Part shown: piece by piece, positions 25,834 to 34,542 of the stretch
How the letters are laid out: each line of letters begins with the position of its first letter
Position numbering within the stretch: position 1 is the stretch's first letter
From: Psychrobacillus lasiicapitis
GTDB taxonomy: Bacteria; Bacillota; Bacilli; Bacillales_A; Planococcaceae
Direction of reading: 5' to 3'
DNA length: 64,000 nt
NCBI RefSeq assembly: GCF_006861795.1
Contig: NZ_VDGH01000003.1
Coordinates: 328,508 to 392,507 of the forward strand
Notes under the pieces: generated by a model
Told to the model about the DNA's origin: nothing
Databases searched by the model: none
The model's input: only the letters and a program-made list of their open reading frames with translations
Position numbers and translations under genes: made by a program

Positions 25834-26264
25834 TATAGGGAAACTGCACGGTAAGATACTAAGATGTCCGCCATGATTTCCGCTCCAGGCGGACGCTTTC
25901 CGTGGGGCGAGCGGTGAGCCTCCTCCTCCGTTAACGCTACGTGCGGGGTCTCACCTGTCTCGCTAATCCCACAGGAGTCGCCGCCCTGCGCTTCAATCAA
26001 TAGAACTTGCTGACTAATCAAGGGTTTTCACCCATAGAAAATACAACATAGTACTAGATTTAGTTTATCATTACAGAATAAATAGCAAACTCTATTGGAT
26101 TGTAGCGGAGGGGTGGCGACTCCGGCGGGAACAGTACGAGCTGAAAGCCCCGCAGGAGCGGGAGCTCCGAGGAGATTGAAGCCGTGCCCGCGGAAAGCGT
26201 CCACCCTGTAGCGGAAATCCCAGCGGACGCTTCATTCAACTCACTACCTCGCAGTATCCCTATA
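25834..26264. repeat. Complete fold-back (MITE-like) repeat, 431 bp
   Basis: It begins TATAGGGAAACTGC and ends with the inverse, GCAGTATCCCTATA. The left arm (about 25834-26010) contains GGACGCTTTCC, GGTGAGCCTCCTC and GGGGTCTCACCTGTC. The right arm (about 26095-26264) reads as a diverged inverted copy of the left, and an AT-rich spacer of about 85 bp lies between. The arms match the intergenic repeat common in Bacillales. It carries no gene. ORFs across it are spurious. Confidence 0.85.
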
Positions 26265-26385
26265 CTGTGAAAACTCTCCTTAAAAAGGAAGTTTTTTTAT
26301 TTGCATGGAACTGAGATGTTTGTCTAGTTTATCGAGGGGGCTTTTGCATTTACTACTATAAGTGCAAGAAGGAGGTGATTTAATC

Positions 26386-26778
26386 ATGAACCAAAATCGT
26401 CATTCATGTAGTTCATGCGGACAAATGCCACAGTGGGGGAACCAATGTGGTTGCGGGCAAGTATCGCCGTGGCAACAACCAGCTGCTCAGCCGATAGTAT
26501 GTCCTCCACAATATCGAGTGCGGGATTCATTTTTACCAAGAATGCAACCGGTGATTCACCCAATTGTAAATGTGAACAGAGAGCATATCGTCAATGTCCC
26601 ACAACATTTCTGGACTGAAACAAATCGAAATGTAGTAGTTAATCCACCTCAGCAAGCTTTCCCGATGCAACAAGGCGGATTCCAACAGCCTTTTGGGCAA
26701 CAATTCGGTCAACCAATGGGCCAACAATTCGGCCAACAAATGGGTCAACAACAATTTTTCCCAGGTCAACCGAGATAA
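26386..26778 (+). CDS. CotD-like inner spore coat protein
   Basis: The 130-residue protein has a Cys-rich N-terminus (CSSCGQMP, CGCG). A central PVIHPIVNVNREHIVNVPQHF and FWTETNRNVVVNP region recalls the VxHxxHxxTNVN pattern of CotD. The tail is low-complexity, rich in FGQQ/MGQQ units. CotD is an inner coat protein made in the mother cell under sigma-K. The ATG has an AAGGAGGTGATT site and is preferred over an upstream GTG. A sequence CATTTACTA at 26347-26355 is one base from a sigma-K -10. The coat role is inferred. Confidence 0.7.
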   Translation: MNQNRHSCSSCGQMPQWGNQCGCGQVSPWQQPAAQPIVCPPQYRVRDSFLPRMQPVIHPIVNVNREHIVNVPQHFWTETNRNVVVNPPQQAFPMQQGGFQQPFGQQFGQPMGQQFGQQMGQQQFFPGQPR

Positions 26779-26805
26779 CGGAAGGAAAGATTTTTAGTTT
26801 AGATG

Positions 26806-26842
26806 AGCAAATGCCTTTATATTAAAGCGCATTTGCTTTTTA
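26806..26842 (+). terminator. Intrinsic terminator after the cotD-like gene
   Basis: AGCAAATGC pairs with GCATTTGCT, followed by TTTTT. Confidence 0.85.
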
Positions 26843-26968
26843 GGTTGTATAAAATCTATCATATTTCGAATTTTAAAACATATTGTAATATTCTATATTT
26901 TTTGATAAAGTAGAACTTATTCTAGATTTGGAATTTGTATGCAAAAGTAAAGGGGTGGAGGATGGGAC

Positions 26969-27793
26969 ATGAAAATATTTCTCTCGATTGATATGGAAGG
27001 AATTACAGGCTTGCCAGATCATACATTTGTTGACTCAGGTAAACATAATTATGAACGTGCGCGACGTATAATGACGCAAGAAGCAAATGCGATCGTGGAG
27101 GGAGCTTTAACAAGTGGAGTAAAAGAAGTTCTAGTGAATGATAGTCATTCGAAGATGAATAATATTTTAATAGAGGAATTGCATCCAGAAGCGACATTAA
27201 TAACAGGTGACGTGAAACCGTTTTCAATGGTGCAATCATTAGATGAATCGTACATAGGTGCAGTATTTGCTGGCTACCATTCAAGAGCGGGACAACCAGG
27301 GGTTATGAGTCACTCTATGATATTCGGAGTAAGAAATATGTATATAAATGATGTGGAAATTGGTGAATTGGGATTAAATGCATATGTAGCAGGGCACTTT
27401 GGTGTACCCGTTATTATGGTTGCTGGAGATGATGGAGCGTGTAGGGAAGCAGAGGCCCTGATTCCGGGAGTGGTCACTGCAGTTGTGAAAGAATCAATCT
27501 CTCGATCTGCCGTTAAAACATTGCATCCGCAAAAAGCACATGCATTATTGAAAGAAAAGGTGGCAGAAGCCATTAGTAAAAGTGATCAAATAAAACCTCT
27601 CGTTCCACCACAAACTCCTACATTAAGAATTGAGTTTGCCAACTATGGACAGGCAGAATGGGCAGCTCTTATGCCCGGTTGTGAAATTATAGAAGGAACA
27701 ACAATCGTAAAGTTCGAGGCGAAAGATATATTAGAGGCCTACCGTGCAATGCTCGTAATGGTAGAGCTAGCAATGCAAACGAAATTTTGTTAA
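26969..27793 (+). CDS. dppA: D-aminopeptidase DppA (M55 family)
   Basis: The 274-residue protein is a decameric zinc peptidase that cleaves D-amino-acid dipeptides such as D-Ala-D-Ala. The N-terminal SIDMEGITG gives the SxDxEG metal motif. HSRAGQPGVMSHSM near residues 104-117 and GDDGACREAEALIPG further on carry more ligands. It is the first gene of the dppABCDE-ykfABCD operon, with the permease gene following within 15 bp. In B. subtilis the operon is repressed by CodY and AbrB in rich growth. No clear CodY box could be assigned here. Confidence 0.93.
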   Translation: MKIFLSIDMEGITGLPDHTFVDSGKHNYERARRIMTQEANAIVEGALTSGVKEVLVNDSHSKMNNILIEELHPEATLITGDVKPFSMVQSLDESYIGAVFAGYHSRAGQPGVMSHSMIFGVRNMYINDVEIGELGLNAYVAGHFGVPVIMVAGDDGACREAEALIPGVVTAVVKESISRSAVKTLHPQKAHALLKEKVAEAISKSDQIKPLVPPQTPTLRIEFANYGQAEWAALMPGCEIIEGTTIVKFEAKDILEAYRAMLVMVELAMQTKFC

Positions 27794-27808
27794 GGGGGAA
27801 GTTTGCTT

Positions 27809-28744
27809 ATGGCGAAGTATATTATTAAACGCTTTTTCATGATGATAGCAACGATTCTGATCATTGCTACGTTAACTTTCGCATTGATGCATACCATTCC
27901 AGGTTCTCCATTCGATGATGAGCGTACTTCTAATCCTACTATTCAAGCAAATTTAGAAAAATTTTATAAATTAGATGAACCTATGCATATCCAATATTTA
28001 TATTATTTGAAGTCTATCGTTACTTTTGATTTTGGACCTTCCATTAAAAAGCCGAACGAATCTGTCAATGAATTACTGGCAAGAGGATTTCCAATTTCCT
28101 TTGAGCTTGGAATGGTCACCATTTTAGTCGCTTTGTTGTCGGGAGTTACTTTAGGGACTTTCGCGGCCTTGAGGCATAACGGAATTATAGATTATACAGC
28201 AATGACTTTCGCTGTTGTTGGGATATCTGTCCCTAACTTTGTTCTGGCGACCTTGCTTATTCAACAAATTGCAGTAAATTTAGAATGGCTTCCTCCTGCA
28301 ACGTGGAGTAGTCCATTACATATGATATTACCTACCCTTGCTCTTGCAACTGGACCAACCGCTATTATTGCGCGATTAACAAGGTCAAGTATGCTGGAGG
28401 TGTTAACGCAGGATTATATTAAAATGGCTCGTGCAAAAGGACTTTCACCGGTAAGAATTGTTGTTAGGCATGCATTAAGAAATGCGCTTATGCCTGTAGT
28501 TACCATTATGGGAACTATGCTTGCAGGTATTTTAACAGGAACATTTGTTATTGAACGAATTTTTGCTATCCCGGGAATGGGAAAATATTTCGTAGAGAGC
28601 ATCAATAACCGTGATTATCCAGTCATAATGGGATCGACCGTTTTTTATAGTGCATTTTTAGTATTTATGTTGTTCCTTGTGGATATCGTATACGGTTTCT
28701 TAGATCCACGTATAAAACTACATCGAAAAGAAGGGGATGCGTAA
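27809..28744 (+). CDS. dppB: Dipeptide ABC transporter permease DppB
   Basis: The 311-residue protein has six membrane segments and the conserved cytoplasmic EAA-type loop RAKGLSPVRIVVRHALRNALMP near residue 210. The N-terminal half contains an external region with the LDEPMHIQYLYYL segment typical of the DppB/OppB subfamily. It pairs with DppC to form the dipeptide channel. The ATG at 27809 was chosen over an in-frame TTG at 27803, as it has the better spacing from AAGGGGGAAG. Its TAATG end overlaps the dppC start. Confidence 0.93.
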   Translation: MAKYIIKRFFMMIATILIIATLTFALMHTIPGSPFDDERTSNPTIQANLEKFYKLDEPMHIQYLYYLKSIVTFDFGPSIKKPNESVNELLARGFPISFELGMVTILVALLSGVTLGTFAALRHNGIIDYTAMTFAVVGISVPNFVLATLLIQQIAVNLEWLPPATWSSPLHMILPTLALATGPTAIIARLTRSSMLEVLTQDYIKMARAKGLSPVRIVVRHALRNALMPVVTIMGTMLAGILTGTFVIERIFAIPGMGKYFVESINNRDYPVIMGSTVFYSAFLVFMLFLVDIVYGFLDPRIKLHRKEGDA

Positions 28745-29697
28745 TGACTAATTCAACTACAACTAAAATAGTATCCCCGCAAAATGTAAAAGACGAATGG
28801 TTTCGCCCTAAACAAAAAGAACAAGGAAGAGCAGAATCCGTTGTCAGACCTTCTTTGTCCTACTGGAAAGATGCTTGGAGGAGGCTAAGAAAAAATAAGC
28901 TGGCAATGGTTGGACTAGCTTTCCTTATTTTCCTATTGTTTATGGCTATTTTCGGACCTATATTGTCTCCCTATTCCGTTACAGCAACAGATTATCCAAA
29001 CCAAAACAAAGCACCTTCTTTAGCCCATTGGTTCGGTACAGATGAAGCCGGAAGAGATGTATTTACTAGAACATGGTATGGTGCTCGAATTTCCTTGTTT
29101 GTAGGTGTGATGGCAGCGCTTATTGACTTTTTTATAGGGATTGTTTACGGCGGCTTTAGTGGGTATAAGGGTGGCAGAACAGATGCCATAATGATGCGCA
29201 TCATCGAAGTGTTATATGGATTGCCACATTTGTTAGTAGTTATATTACTAATGGTTGTAATGGGACCAAGCTTAACCACGATAATTGTGGCACTAACCGT
29301 AACTGGGTGGGTCGGAATGGCGCGAATTGTTCGGGGGCAGGTCTTACAAATAAAGAACTATGAGTTTGTCACAGCTTCCAAATCATTTGGTGCAAAAACA
29401 TCGCGAATTATCGGGAAAAATTTACTTCCTAATACGATGGGACCTATTATTGTCCAGATGACACTAACTGTACCGGGTGCAATTTTTGCAGAAGCATTTC
29501 TTAGCTTTTTAGGTTTAGGAGTTGCAGCACCATTTGCAAGTTGGGGTGTGATGACAAACGATGCCTTACCAGTTATCCTCTCTGGCCACTGGTGGCGATT
29601 ATTCTTCCCAGCATTTTTTATTTCCTTAACAATGTTTGCTTTTAACGTACTAGGAGATGGACTACAAGATGCACTGGATCCGAAGCTTAGGAGGTGA
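28744..29697 (+). CDS. dppC: Dipeptide ABC transporter permease DppC
   Basis: The 317-residue protein has an N-terminal cytoplasmic extension (WRRLRKNKLAMVGL just before the first segment) and six membrane segments. FGTDEAGRDVFTRTWYGARISL near residue 100 is the signature of OppC/DppC proteins, and ASKSFGAKTSRIIGKNLLPN is the ATPase-contact loop. It forms the channel with DppB and is moved by the DppD and YkfD ATPases. The start overlaps the dppB stop by one base, so the two are translationally coupled. Confidence 0.93.
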   Translation: MTNSTTTKIVSPQNVKDEWFRPKQKEQGRAESVVRPSLSYWKDAWRRLRKNKLAMVGLAFLIFLLFMAIFGPILSPYSVTATDYPNQNKAPSLAHWFGTDEAGRDVFTRTWYGARISLFVGVMAALIDFFIGIVYGGFSGYKGGRTDAIMMRIIEVLYGLPHLLVVILLMVVMGPSLTTIIVALTVTGWVGMARIVRGQVLQIKNYEFVTASKSFGAKTSRIIGKNLLPNTMGPIIVQMTLTVPGAIFAEAFLSFLGLGVAAPFASWGVMTNDALPVILSGHWWRLFFPAFFISLTMFAFNVLGDGLQDALDPKLRR

Positions 29698-29703
29698 GAA
29701 TAG

Positions 29704-30747
29704 GTGAATGAACGTAAGAAAAAAGAGAAGAAAATAGTATCAGATGAGAAAGTATTGCAAGTTAATAACTTACAAGTCTCCTTTCGAACATACGGAGGAG
29801 AAGTCGAAGCTGTTAGAGGTGTTAACTTTGACTTGTATAAAGGGGAAACACTTGCCATCGTTGGAGAATCGGGTTGCGGTAAAAGTGTGACTTCAAATGC
29901 GATTATGGGACTGATTCCTCAACCTCCTGGAATTATAAAAAATGGTCATATTCTATTTAAAGGAAAAGATTTAACAAAATTGACAAAGGGAGAGCTGCGC
30001 AAAATCCAAGGGGTGGATATTTCCATGATCTTTCAAGATCCAATGACTGCGTTGAATCCTACATTAACAATCGGGGAGCAGTTAACGGAAGGTCTCCGTA
30101 CTCACAAAAAAATAGGGAAGCAGGAGGCAAAGAAACGAGCTATCGACATGTTAAAGCTTGTAGGAATTCCCAACCCTGAGGAGCGTTTAAAACAGTTTCC
30201 TCATCAATTTTCCGGAGGTATGCGTCAACGTATTGTAATAGCGATAGCGCTTATTTGTGATCCAGAGTTACTTATAGCGGATGAACCGACAACCGCACTG
30301 GATGTAACAATTCAAGCGCAAATTTTGGAGTTGTTTGAAGAAATACAACGTAAGAAAAAGATATCAATTATATTAATCACGCATGATCTTGGAGTGGTGG
30401 CAAAAATTGCAGACCGCATTGCAGTAATGTATGCGGGGAAAATTGTAGAGATTGGCAATAAGCGAGAAATCTTTTATACGCCAGAGCATCCATATACACG
30501 GGGACTATTAAACTCTGTTCCTCGCCTAGACTTAGAGGACGAGGAATTGCAACCAATCGAGGGAACTCCACCGGATTTATTTTCCCCTCCGAAAGGCTGT
30601 CCATTCACAGCACGCTGTGATTATGCGATGGAAGTTTGCGATCATGTATACCCATTTACAAATAAGTTATCTGAAGCTCATAGAGTAGACTGCTGGCTAC
30701 AAGATGAGCGTGCGAAAGTAATCAAGAATAGCGATAGGGTTGGATGA
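29704..30747 (+). CDS. dppD: Dipeptide ABC transporter ATP-binding protein DppD
   Basis: The 347-residue protein has the Walker A GESGCGKSVTS near residue 58, the Q-loop, the signature FSGGMRQRI, Walker B LLIADEPTTALD and a switch histidine in LITHDLG. The C-terminal oligopeptide-transporter extension with its cysteine cluster (GCPFTARCDYAMEVCDHV) may hold an iron-sulfur centre, as in related proteins. The start is GTG after GGAGGTGAG. It powers import with YkfD as the second ATPase. Confidence 0.93.
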   Translation: MNERKKKEKKIVSDEKVLQVNNLQVSFRTYGGEVEAVRGVNFDLYKGETLAIVGESGCGKSVTSNAIMGLIPQPPGIIKNGHILFKGKDLTKLTKGELRKIQGVDISMIFQDPMTALNPTLTIGEQLTEGLRTHKKIGKQEAKKRAIDMLKLVGIPNPEERLKQFPHQFSGGMRQRIVIAIALICDPELLIADEPTTALDVTIQAQILELFEEIQRKKKISIILITHDLGVVAKIADRIAVMYAGKIVEIGNKREIFYTPEHPYTRGLLNSVPRLDLEDEELQPIEGTPPDLFSPPKGCPFTARCDYAMEVCDHVYPFTNKLSEAHRVDCWLQDERAKVIKNSDRVG

Positions 30748-30793
30748 GCGCGCGATAGTGCATTCACATAGATAATACAAAGGGGGAACTGAG

Positions 30794-32449
30794 ATGAAGA
30801 AGTGGTTATCATTATTTGTAGTCGCGTTATTTGTACTTGTGTTAAGTGCTTGTACAGCTACAAAAGATGCGGGAGAAGCACCGAGCACAGAAAAAGAAGG
30901 AGAAAAAGAGGAAGCTGGAACAGAAACAGAAGCTACACCAACAGAAAAAGTCCTATATTTAAATAATGGGAACGAACCAACCTCATTCGATCCATCCGTA
31001 GGATTTGATGCTGTATCCTGGAATGCATTGAACAATCTGATGGAAGGGTTAGTGAGACTTTCAAAAGATCATTTAGCAGAGCCGGCAACAGCGGAGAAGG
31101 TAGATGTATCCGATGATGGATTAACGTATACCTTTACTATTCGTGATGATGCAAAATGGTCTAATGGAGACCCAGTATTAGCAAGTGATTTTGTGTATGG
31201 ATGGCTACACATGTTAAATCCTGAAACGGCATCTCCAGCAGCATTTCTAGCATATTTCATTGAAGGAGCAGAAGCATATAATAGTGGAACAGGTGCAGCT
31301 GATGCTGTAGCGATTAAAGCGGTTCAAGATAGAGTTTTTGAAGTGAAACTAAATACACCAACCGAAGCATTTTTAAGCATTATTACGAATCCAAGTTTCT
31401 TCCCGGTTAATGAAAAAGTAGCAACAGAAAATCCTACTTGGTTTGCAGATGCAGAAACTTTCGTAGGAAATGGTCCATTTAAATTAGTTGACTGGAAACA
31501 TGATGTAAGTTTTACGTTTGCAAAAAATGAGAATTATTGGGATGCGTCAACTGTAAAGCTAGACAAAGTAGAGTGGGCGATGATCAATGACTCCAATACA
31601 GAATATCAAATGTATCAAACAGGCGAGTTAGACACCTCGGCAGTGCCATCTGAACTTGCTGAAAGCTTAATGAACAGCCCAGAACTAAAGAATGAAGACC
31701 AAGCGGGTTTATATTTCTATCGATTCAACGTTTCTATGGAACCATTTACAAACAAAAAAATTCGTCAAGCTTTTGCATATGCTGTTAACCAGCAGGAAAT
31801 GGTTGATTTCGTAACGAAAAATGGTGAGAAACCAGGAGAAGGCTTTGTTCCTTATGGATTCATTGGTCCGGATGGAAAAGAATTTAGAGAAACTGCTGGA
31901 AAGCTTGTTGGTTTTGATGCAGATAAAGCAAAAGCATTGTTAGCAGAAGGTATGAAAGAAGAGGGGTATACGGTATTACCTGAAGTAACATTAACTTATT
32001 CGACAAGTGACACTCACAAGAAAATTGCGGAAGCACTACAAAGTAAATTTAAAGAAGTATTAGATGTAGATGTAGCACTTCAAAATGTAGAAGCAAGTGT
32101 ATTTGCGACAGAGCAAAAAGAATTTAAGTACCAGTTGTCACGTTCTTCTTTCTTATTTGACTACGCAGATCCAGTAAATGCACTTGAAAGTTTCATTACT
32201 GGTTCATCGATGAACCGTACAACTTGGTCAAATGCAGAGTATGATAAATTAATAACAGATATTAAAAACGAAACCGACCAATCAAAACGTTGGGAAATGT
32301 TAATAGAGGCAGATGCATTGTTAATGGAAGAGATGCCAGTATTCCCAATTCACTATTATAACCAAGTGACATTAGAGAAGCCGTCTGTATCGGACATTGT
32401 AAGACATCCAGTAGGCTACTTAGATTTAAAATGGGCTGATAAAAACTAA
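30794..32449 (+). CDS. dppE: Peptide-binding lipoprotein DppE
   Basis: The 551-residue protein has a lipoprotein signal with the lipobox LSAC (cleavage before Cys20) and a Glu/Thr-rich linker to about residue 50. The SBP family 5 domain follows, with signatures AKWSNGDPVLASDFVYGWLH and VGNGPFKLVDW. It captures di- and tripeptides, probably including murein peptides, outside the cell and delivers them to DppB/DppC. It is the fifth gene of the operon. A hairpin just after the stop may allow excess dppE mRNA over downstream genes. Confidence 0.92.
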   Translation: MKKWLSLFVVALFVLVLSACTATKDAGEAPSTEKEGEKEEAGTETEATPTEKVLYLNNGNEPTSFDPSVGFDAVSWNALNNLMEGLVRLSKDHLAEPATAEKVDVSDDGLTYTFTIRDDAKWSNGDPVLASDFVYGWLHMLNPETASPAAFLAYFIEGAEAYNSGTGAADAVAIKAVQDRVFEVKLNTPTEAFLSIITNPSFFPVNEKVATENPTWFADAETFVGNGPFKLVDWKHDVSFTFAKNENYWDASTVKLDKVEWAMINDSNTEYQMYQTGELDTSAVPSELAESLMNSPELKNEDQAGLYFYRFNVSMEPFTNKKIRQAFAYAVNQQEMVDFVTKNGEKPGEGFVPYGFIGPDGKEFRETAGKLVGFDADKAKALLAEGMKEEGYTVLPEVTLTYSTSDTHKKIAEALQSKFKEVLDVDVALQNVEASVFATEQKEFKYQLSRSSFLFDYADPVNALESFITGSSMNRTTWSNAEYDKLITDIKNETDQSKRWEMLIEADALLMEEMPVFPIHYYNQVTLEKPSVSDIVRHPVGYLDLKWADKN

Positions 32450-32456
32450 AAAAGAA

Positions 32457-32484
32457 GCGGTGCCTTTTTAGGCGCCGCACCTTT
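32457..32484 (+). terminator. Partial terminator or stabilising hairpin between dppE and ykfA
   Basis: GCGGTGCC pairs with GGCGCCGC around TTTTTA, followed by a modest T tract. Such a hairpin would lower, not end, expression of ykfABCD relative to dppE. Confidence 0.6.
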
Positions 32485-32510
32485 TGTTTATTAAAAAGGA
32501 GAAAACAACT

Positions 32511-33434
32511 ATGAAAATTCGTCCTAAACGATTAAGACAAGGAGACACAATCGGAATTATTGCTCCCTCTAGTCCACCAAACTTAGAGCAGTTAAAGCGT
32601 TCTTTAACCTTTTTAGATGAGTTAGGATTGTCTTATAAAATAGGGAAAAGTGTAGAAAATGTATATGGCTATCTAGCAGGCACGGATGAAGAACGTTTAG
32701 AAGACTTGCATGAAATGTTTGCAGACCCCGATATAGCAGGGATTATTTGCGCAGGCGGAGGATATGGTTCTGCTAGGTACACAGATAAAATAGATTTTCA
32801 ATTAATGAATGAATGCCCGAAGATTTTTTGGGGCTATTCCGATATTACTTTTTTACATACAAGCATGAACATTTACTCAGAAATCGTTACTTTCCACGGA
32901 CCAATGCTGGCATCTGATGTTGGAAAAGATACTTTTTCTGATCTATCGAAGAAAATGTTTCAGCAGTTATTTGAACCAATGGAACTTCACTATACGGCAG
33001 CGATTTCCCCTTTAGAAAGTCTTTCGACAGGAGTGGCGAGAGGCGAGTTAACGGGAGGGAATCTATCTCTTCTAGCTAGTGGGATTGGAACGAGATATGA
33101 AGTAGACACGAAAGGTAAGTTGTTATTAATAGAAGACATTGGTGAAGAACCTTACCGAGTAGATGGAATGCTTAACCAGCTAAGACAAGCGGGAAAACTA
33201 GAAGAAGCAGTTGGTTTTGTCATTGGGGATTTCAAAGACGCAGAACCAAAGAAACGCCCAATTTCATTGTCGTTAGATGAAGTGCTCCATCATTATATAG
33301 GTCAATTAGGTAAACCTGCTGTGAAAGGCTTCAAAATAGGGCATTGTGAACCACATTTTGCGGTTCCGCTTGGAACAGAAGCAGTACTCGATGCAGATAA
33401 CTTAACACTTACGATCTTGCCGGGAGTTGAATAA
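32511..33434 (+). CDS. ykfA: Murein-peptide LD-carboxypeptidase YkfA (S66 family)
   Basis: The 307-residue protein resembles LdcA, which removes the terminal D-Ala from cytoplasmic muropeptides. GIIAPSSPP at the N-terminus, AGGGYGSAR and the nucleophile segment FWGYSDITFLH near residue 110 are present, as are the later acidic and His positions of the Ser-Glu-His triad. There is no signal peptide, so it acts on imported peptides in the cytoplasm. The ATG at 32511 has a proper AAAAGGAG site; an in-frame upstream start was rejected. Its operon position matches B. subtilis ykfA. Confidence 0.9.
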   Translation: MKIRPKRLRQGDTIGIIAPSSPPNLEQLKRSLTFLDELGLSYKIGKSVENVYGYLAGTDEERLEDLHEMFADPDIAGIICAGGGYGSARYTDKIDFQLMNECPKIFWGYSDITFLHTSMNIYSEIVTFHGPMLASDVGKDTFSDLSKKMFQQLFEPMELHYTAAISPLESLSTGVARGELTGGNLSLLASGIGTRYEVDTKGKLLLIEDIGEEPYRVDGMLNQLRQAGKLEEAVGFVIGDFKDAEPKKRPISLSLDEVLHHYIGQLGKPAVKGFKIGHCEPHFAVPLGTEAVLDADNLTLTILPGVE

Positions 33435-33448
33435 GGGAGGTTTACCAA

Positions 33449-34531
33449 TTGAATATTCAATCGATTGAAACGTTTGACGTAGCTATTCCACTTACTAAGC
33501 CTTTTAAAACGGCCCTCAGGACAGTTAATACTGCTTACTCCGTTTATGTAAAAATAACGAGTAGTGAAGGAGTAGTAGGGTATGGGGAAGCTCCTCCGAC
33601 TCATGTAATTACAGGAGACTCAATGGCTAGCATTCGGTATGCGATTAACGAGATAATAGCACCGCAGTTAATCGGGCTTAACCTTTCCAATAGTGAACAC
33701 ATTTTTCAAAAGATAAATGCATCGCTTGTAAGAAACACAAGTGCTAAAGCGGCAGTCGATATGGCCATATATGATCTAATCGCTCGTCAAGTAGGACTTC
33801 CTCTATATCAATACTTGGGAGGATATCGCGATACATTGGAAACCGATTTTACGGTAAGTGTGAATGCACCAGATGAAATGGCTGAGGACGCGGAGCGGTA
33901 CGTGAAGAATGGGTTTCATGTCCTAAAAGTAAAAGTTGGTATAGGTGATATGCAAGACGATATTGAACGTATTCAGGCTATCAGAGAACGAGTTGGAAAC
34001 AGGCCGAAGCTAAGACTAGATGCAAACCAAGGCTGGAATGCAAAAGAAGCAGTTAAAGCAATTCGAACAATGGAAGATGCTGGGCTAGGGATTGAGTTTG
34101 TCGAGCAACCTGTTCCTGCTCATGATCTAGAAGGCTTAAAATATGTTACAGAGCGTACAGATACACCAATTATGGCGGATGAAAGTGTATTTTCGGTTAT
34201 AGATGCTAAAAGGGTTTTGGAAATGCGGGCTGCAGATTTGATTAATATTAAGTTAATGAAGTCCGGGGGTATTCATCATGCTAAAAAGATAAATGCGCTT
34301 GCTGAAGCAAATGGAGTGGCGTGCATGGTGGGAAGTATGATTGAAACAAAGATAGGAATCTCTGCGGCGGCTCACTTCGCTGCTAGTCAACCGAATATTC
34401 AATTCTTTGATTTTGATGCACCGCTTATGCTTGCAAAGGACCTAGTTATTGGTGGGGTTTGTTACGAAAGAAGTAAGATGACGTTTTCAAAAGAGCATGG
34501 ACTTGGTATTTCACGATTGGAGATCGTATAG
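33449..34531 (+). CDS. ykfB: L-Ala-D/L-Glu epimerase YkfB
   Basis: The 360-residue protein is an enolase-superfamily epimerase of the muconate-lactonising subgroup. The catalytic lysine is in LKVKVG near residue 160, the metal ligands in LRLDANQGW, VEQP and MADES, and the second catalytic Lys in LINIKLMKSGG. Such enzymes convert L-Ala-D-Glu to L-Ala-L-Glu, so murein dipeptides can enter normal peptide catabolism. The start is TTG after AAGGGAGGT. YkfA, YkfB and YkfC together would dismantle imported muropeptides. Confidence 0.92.
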   Translation: MNIQSIETFDVAIPLTKPFKTALRTVNTAYSVYVKITSSEGVVGYGEAPPTHVITGDSMASIRYAINEIIAPQLIGLNLSNSEHIFQKINASLVRNTSAKAAVDMAIYDLIARQVGLPLYQYLGGYRDTLETDFTVSVNAPDEMAEDAERYVKNGFHVLKVKVGIGDMQDDIERIQAIRERVGNRPKLRLDANQGWNAKEAVKAIRTMEDAGLGIEFVEQPVPAHDLEGLKYVTERTDTPIMADESVFSVIDAKRVLEMRAADLINIKLMKSGGIHHAKKINALAEANGVACMVGSMIETKIGISAAAHFAASQPNIQFFDFDAPLMLAKDLVIGGVCYERSKMTFSKEHGLGISRLEIV

Positions 34532-34542
34532 GGGGTCTATAA

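Noticed and set aside
25833-26021. 62-residue reverse-strand ORF with a GDSCG and EEAHR pattern
   Set aside because: It lies wholly in the left arm of the fold-back repeat and is the well-known false protein made by this repeat; there is no ribosome binding site.
26850-26968. CodY box before dppA
   Set aside because: The best match (AATATTCTATATTTT) has five mismatches to the 15-bp consensus. Control by CodY is likely from B. subtilis but not shown here.
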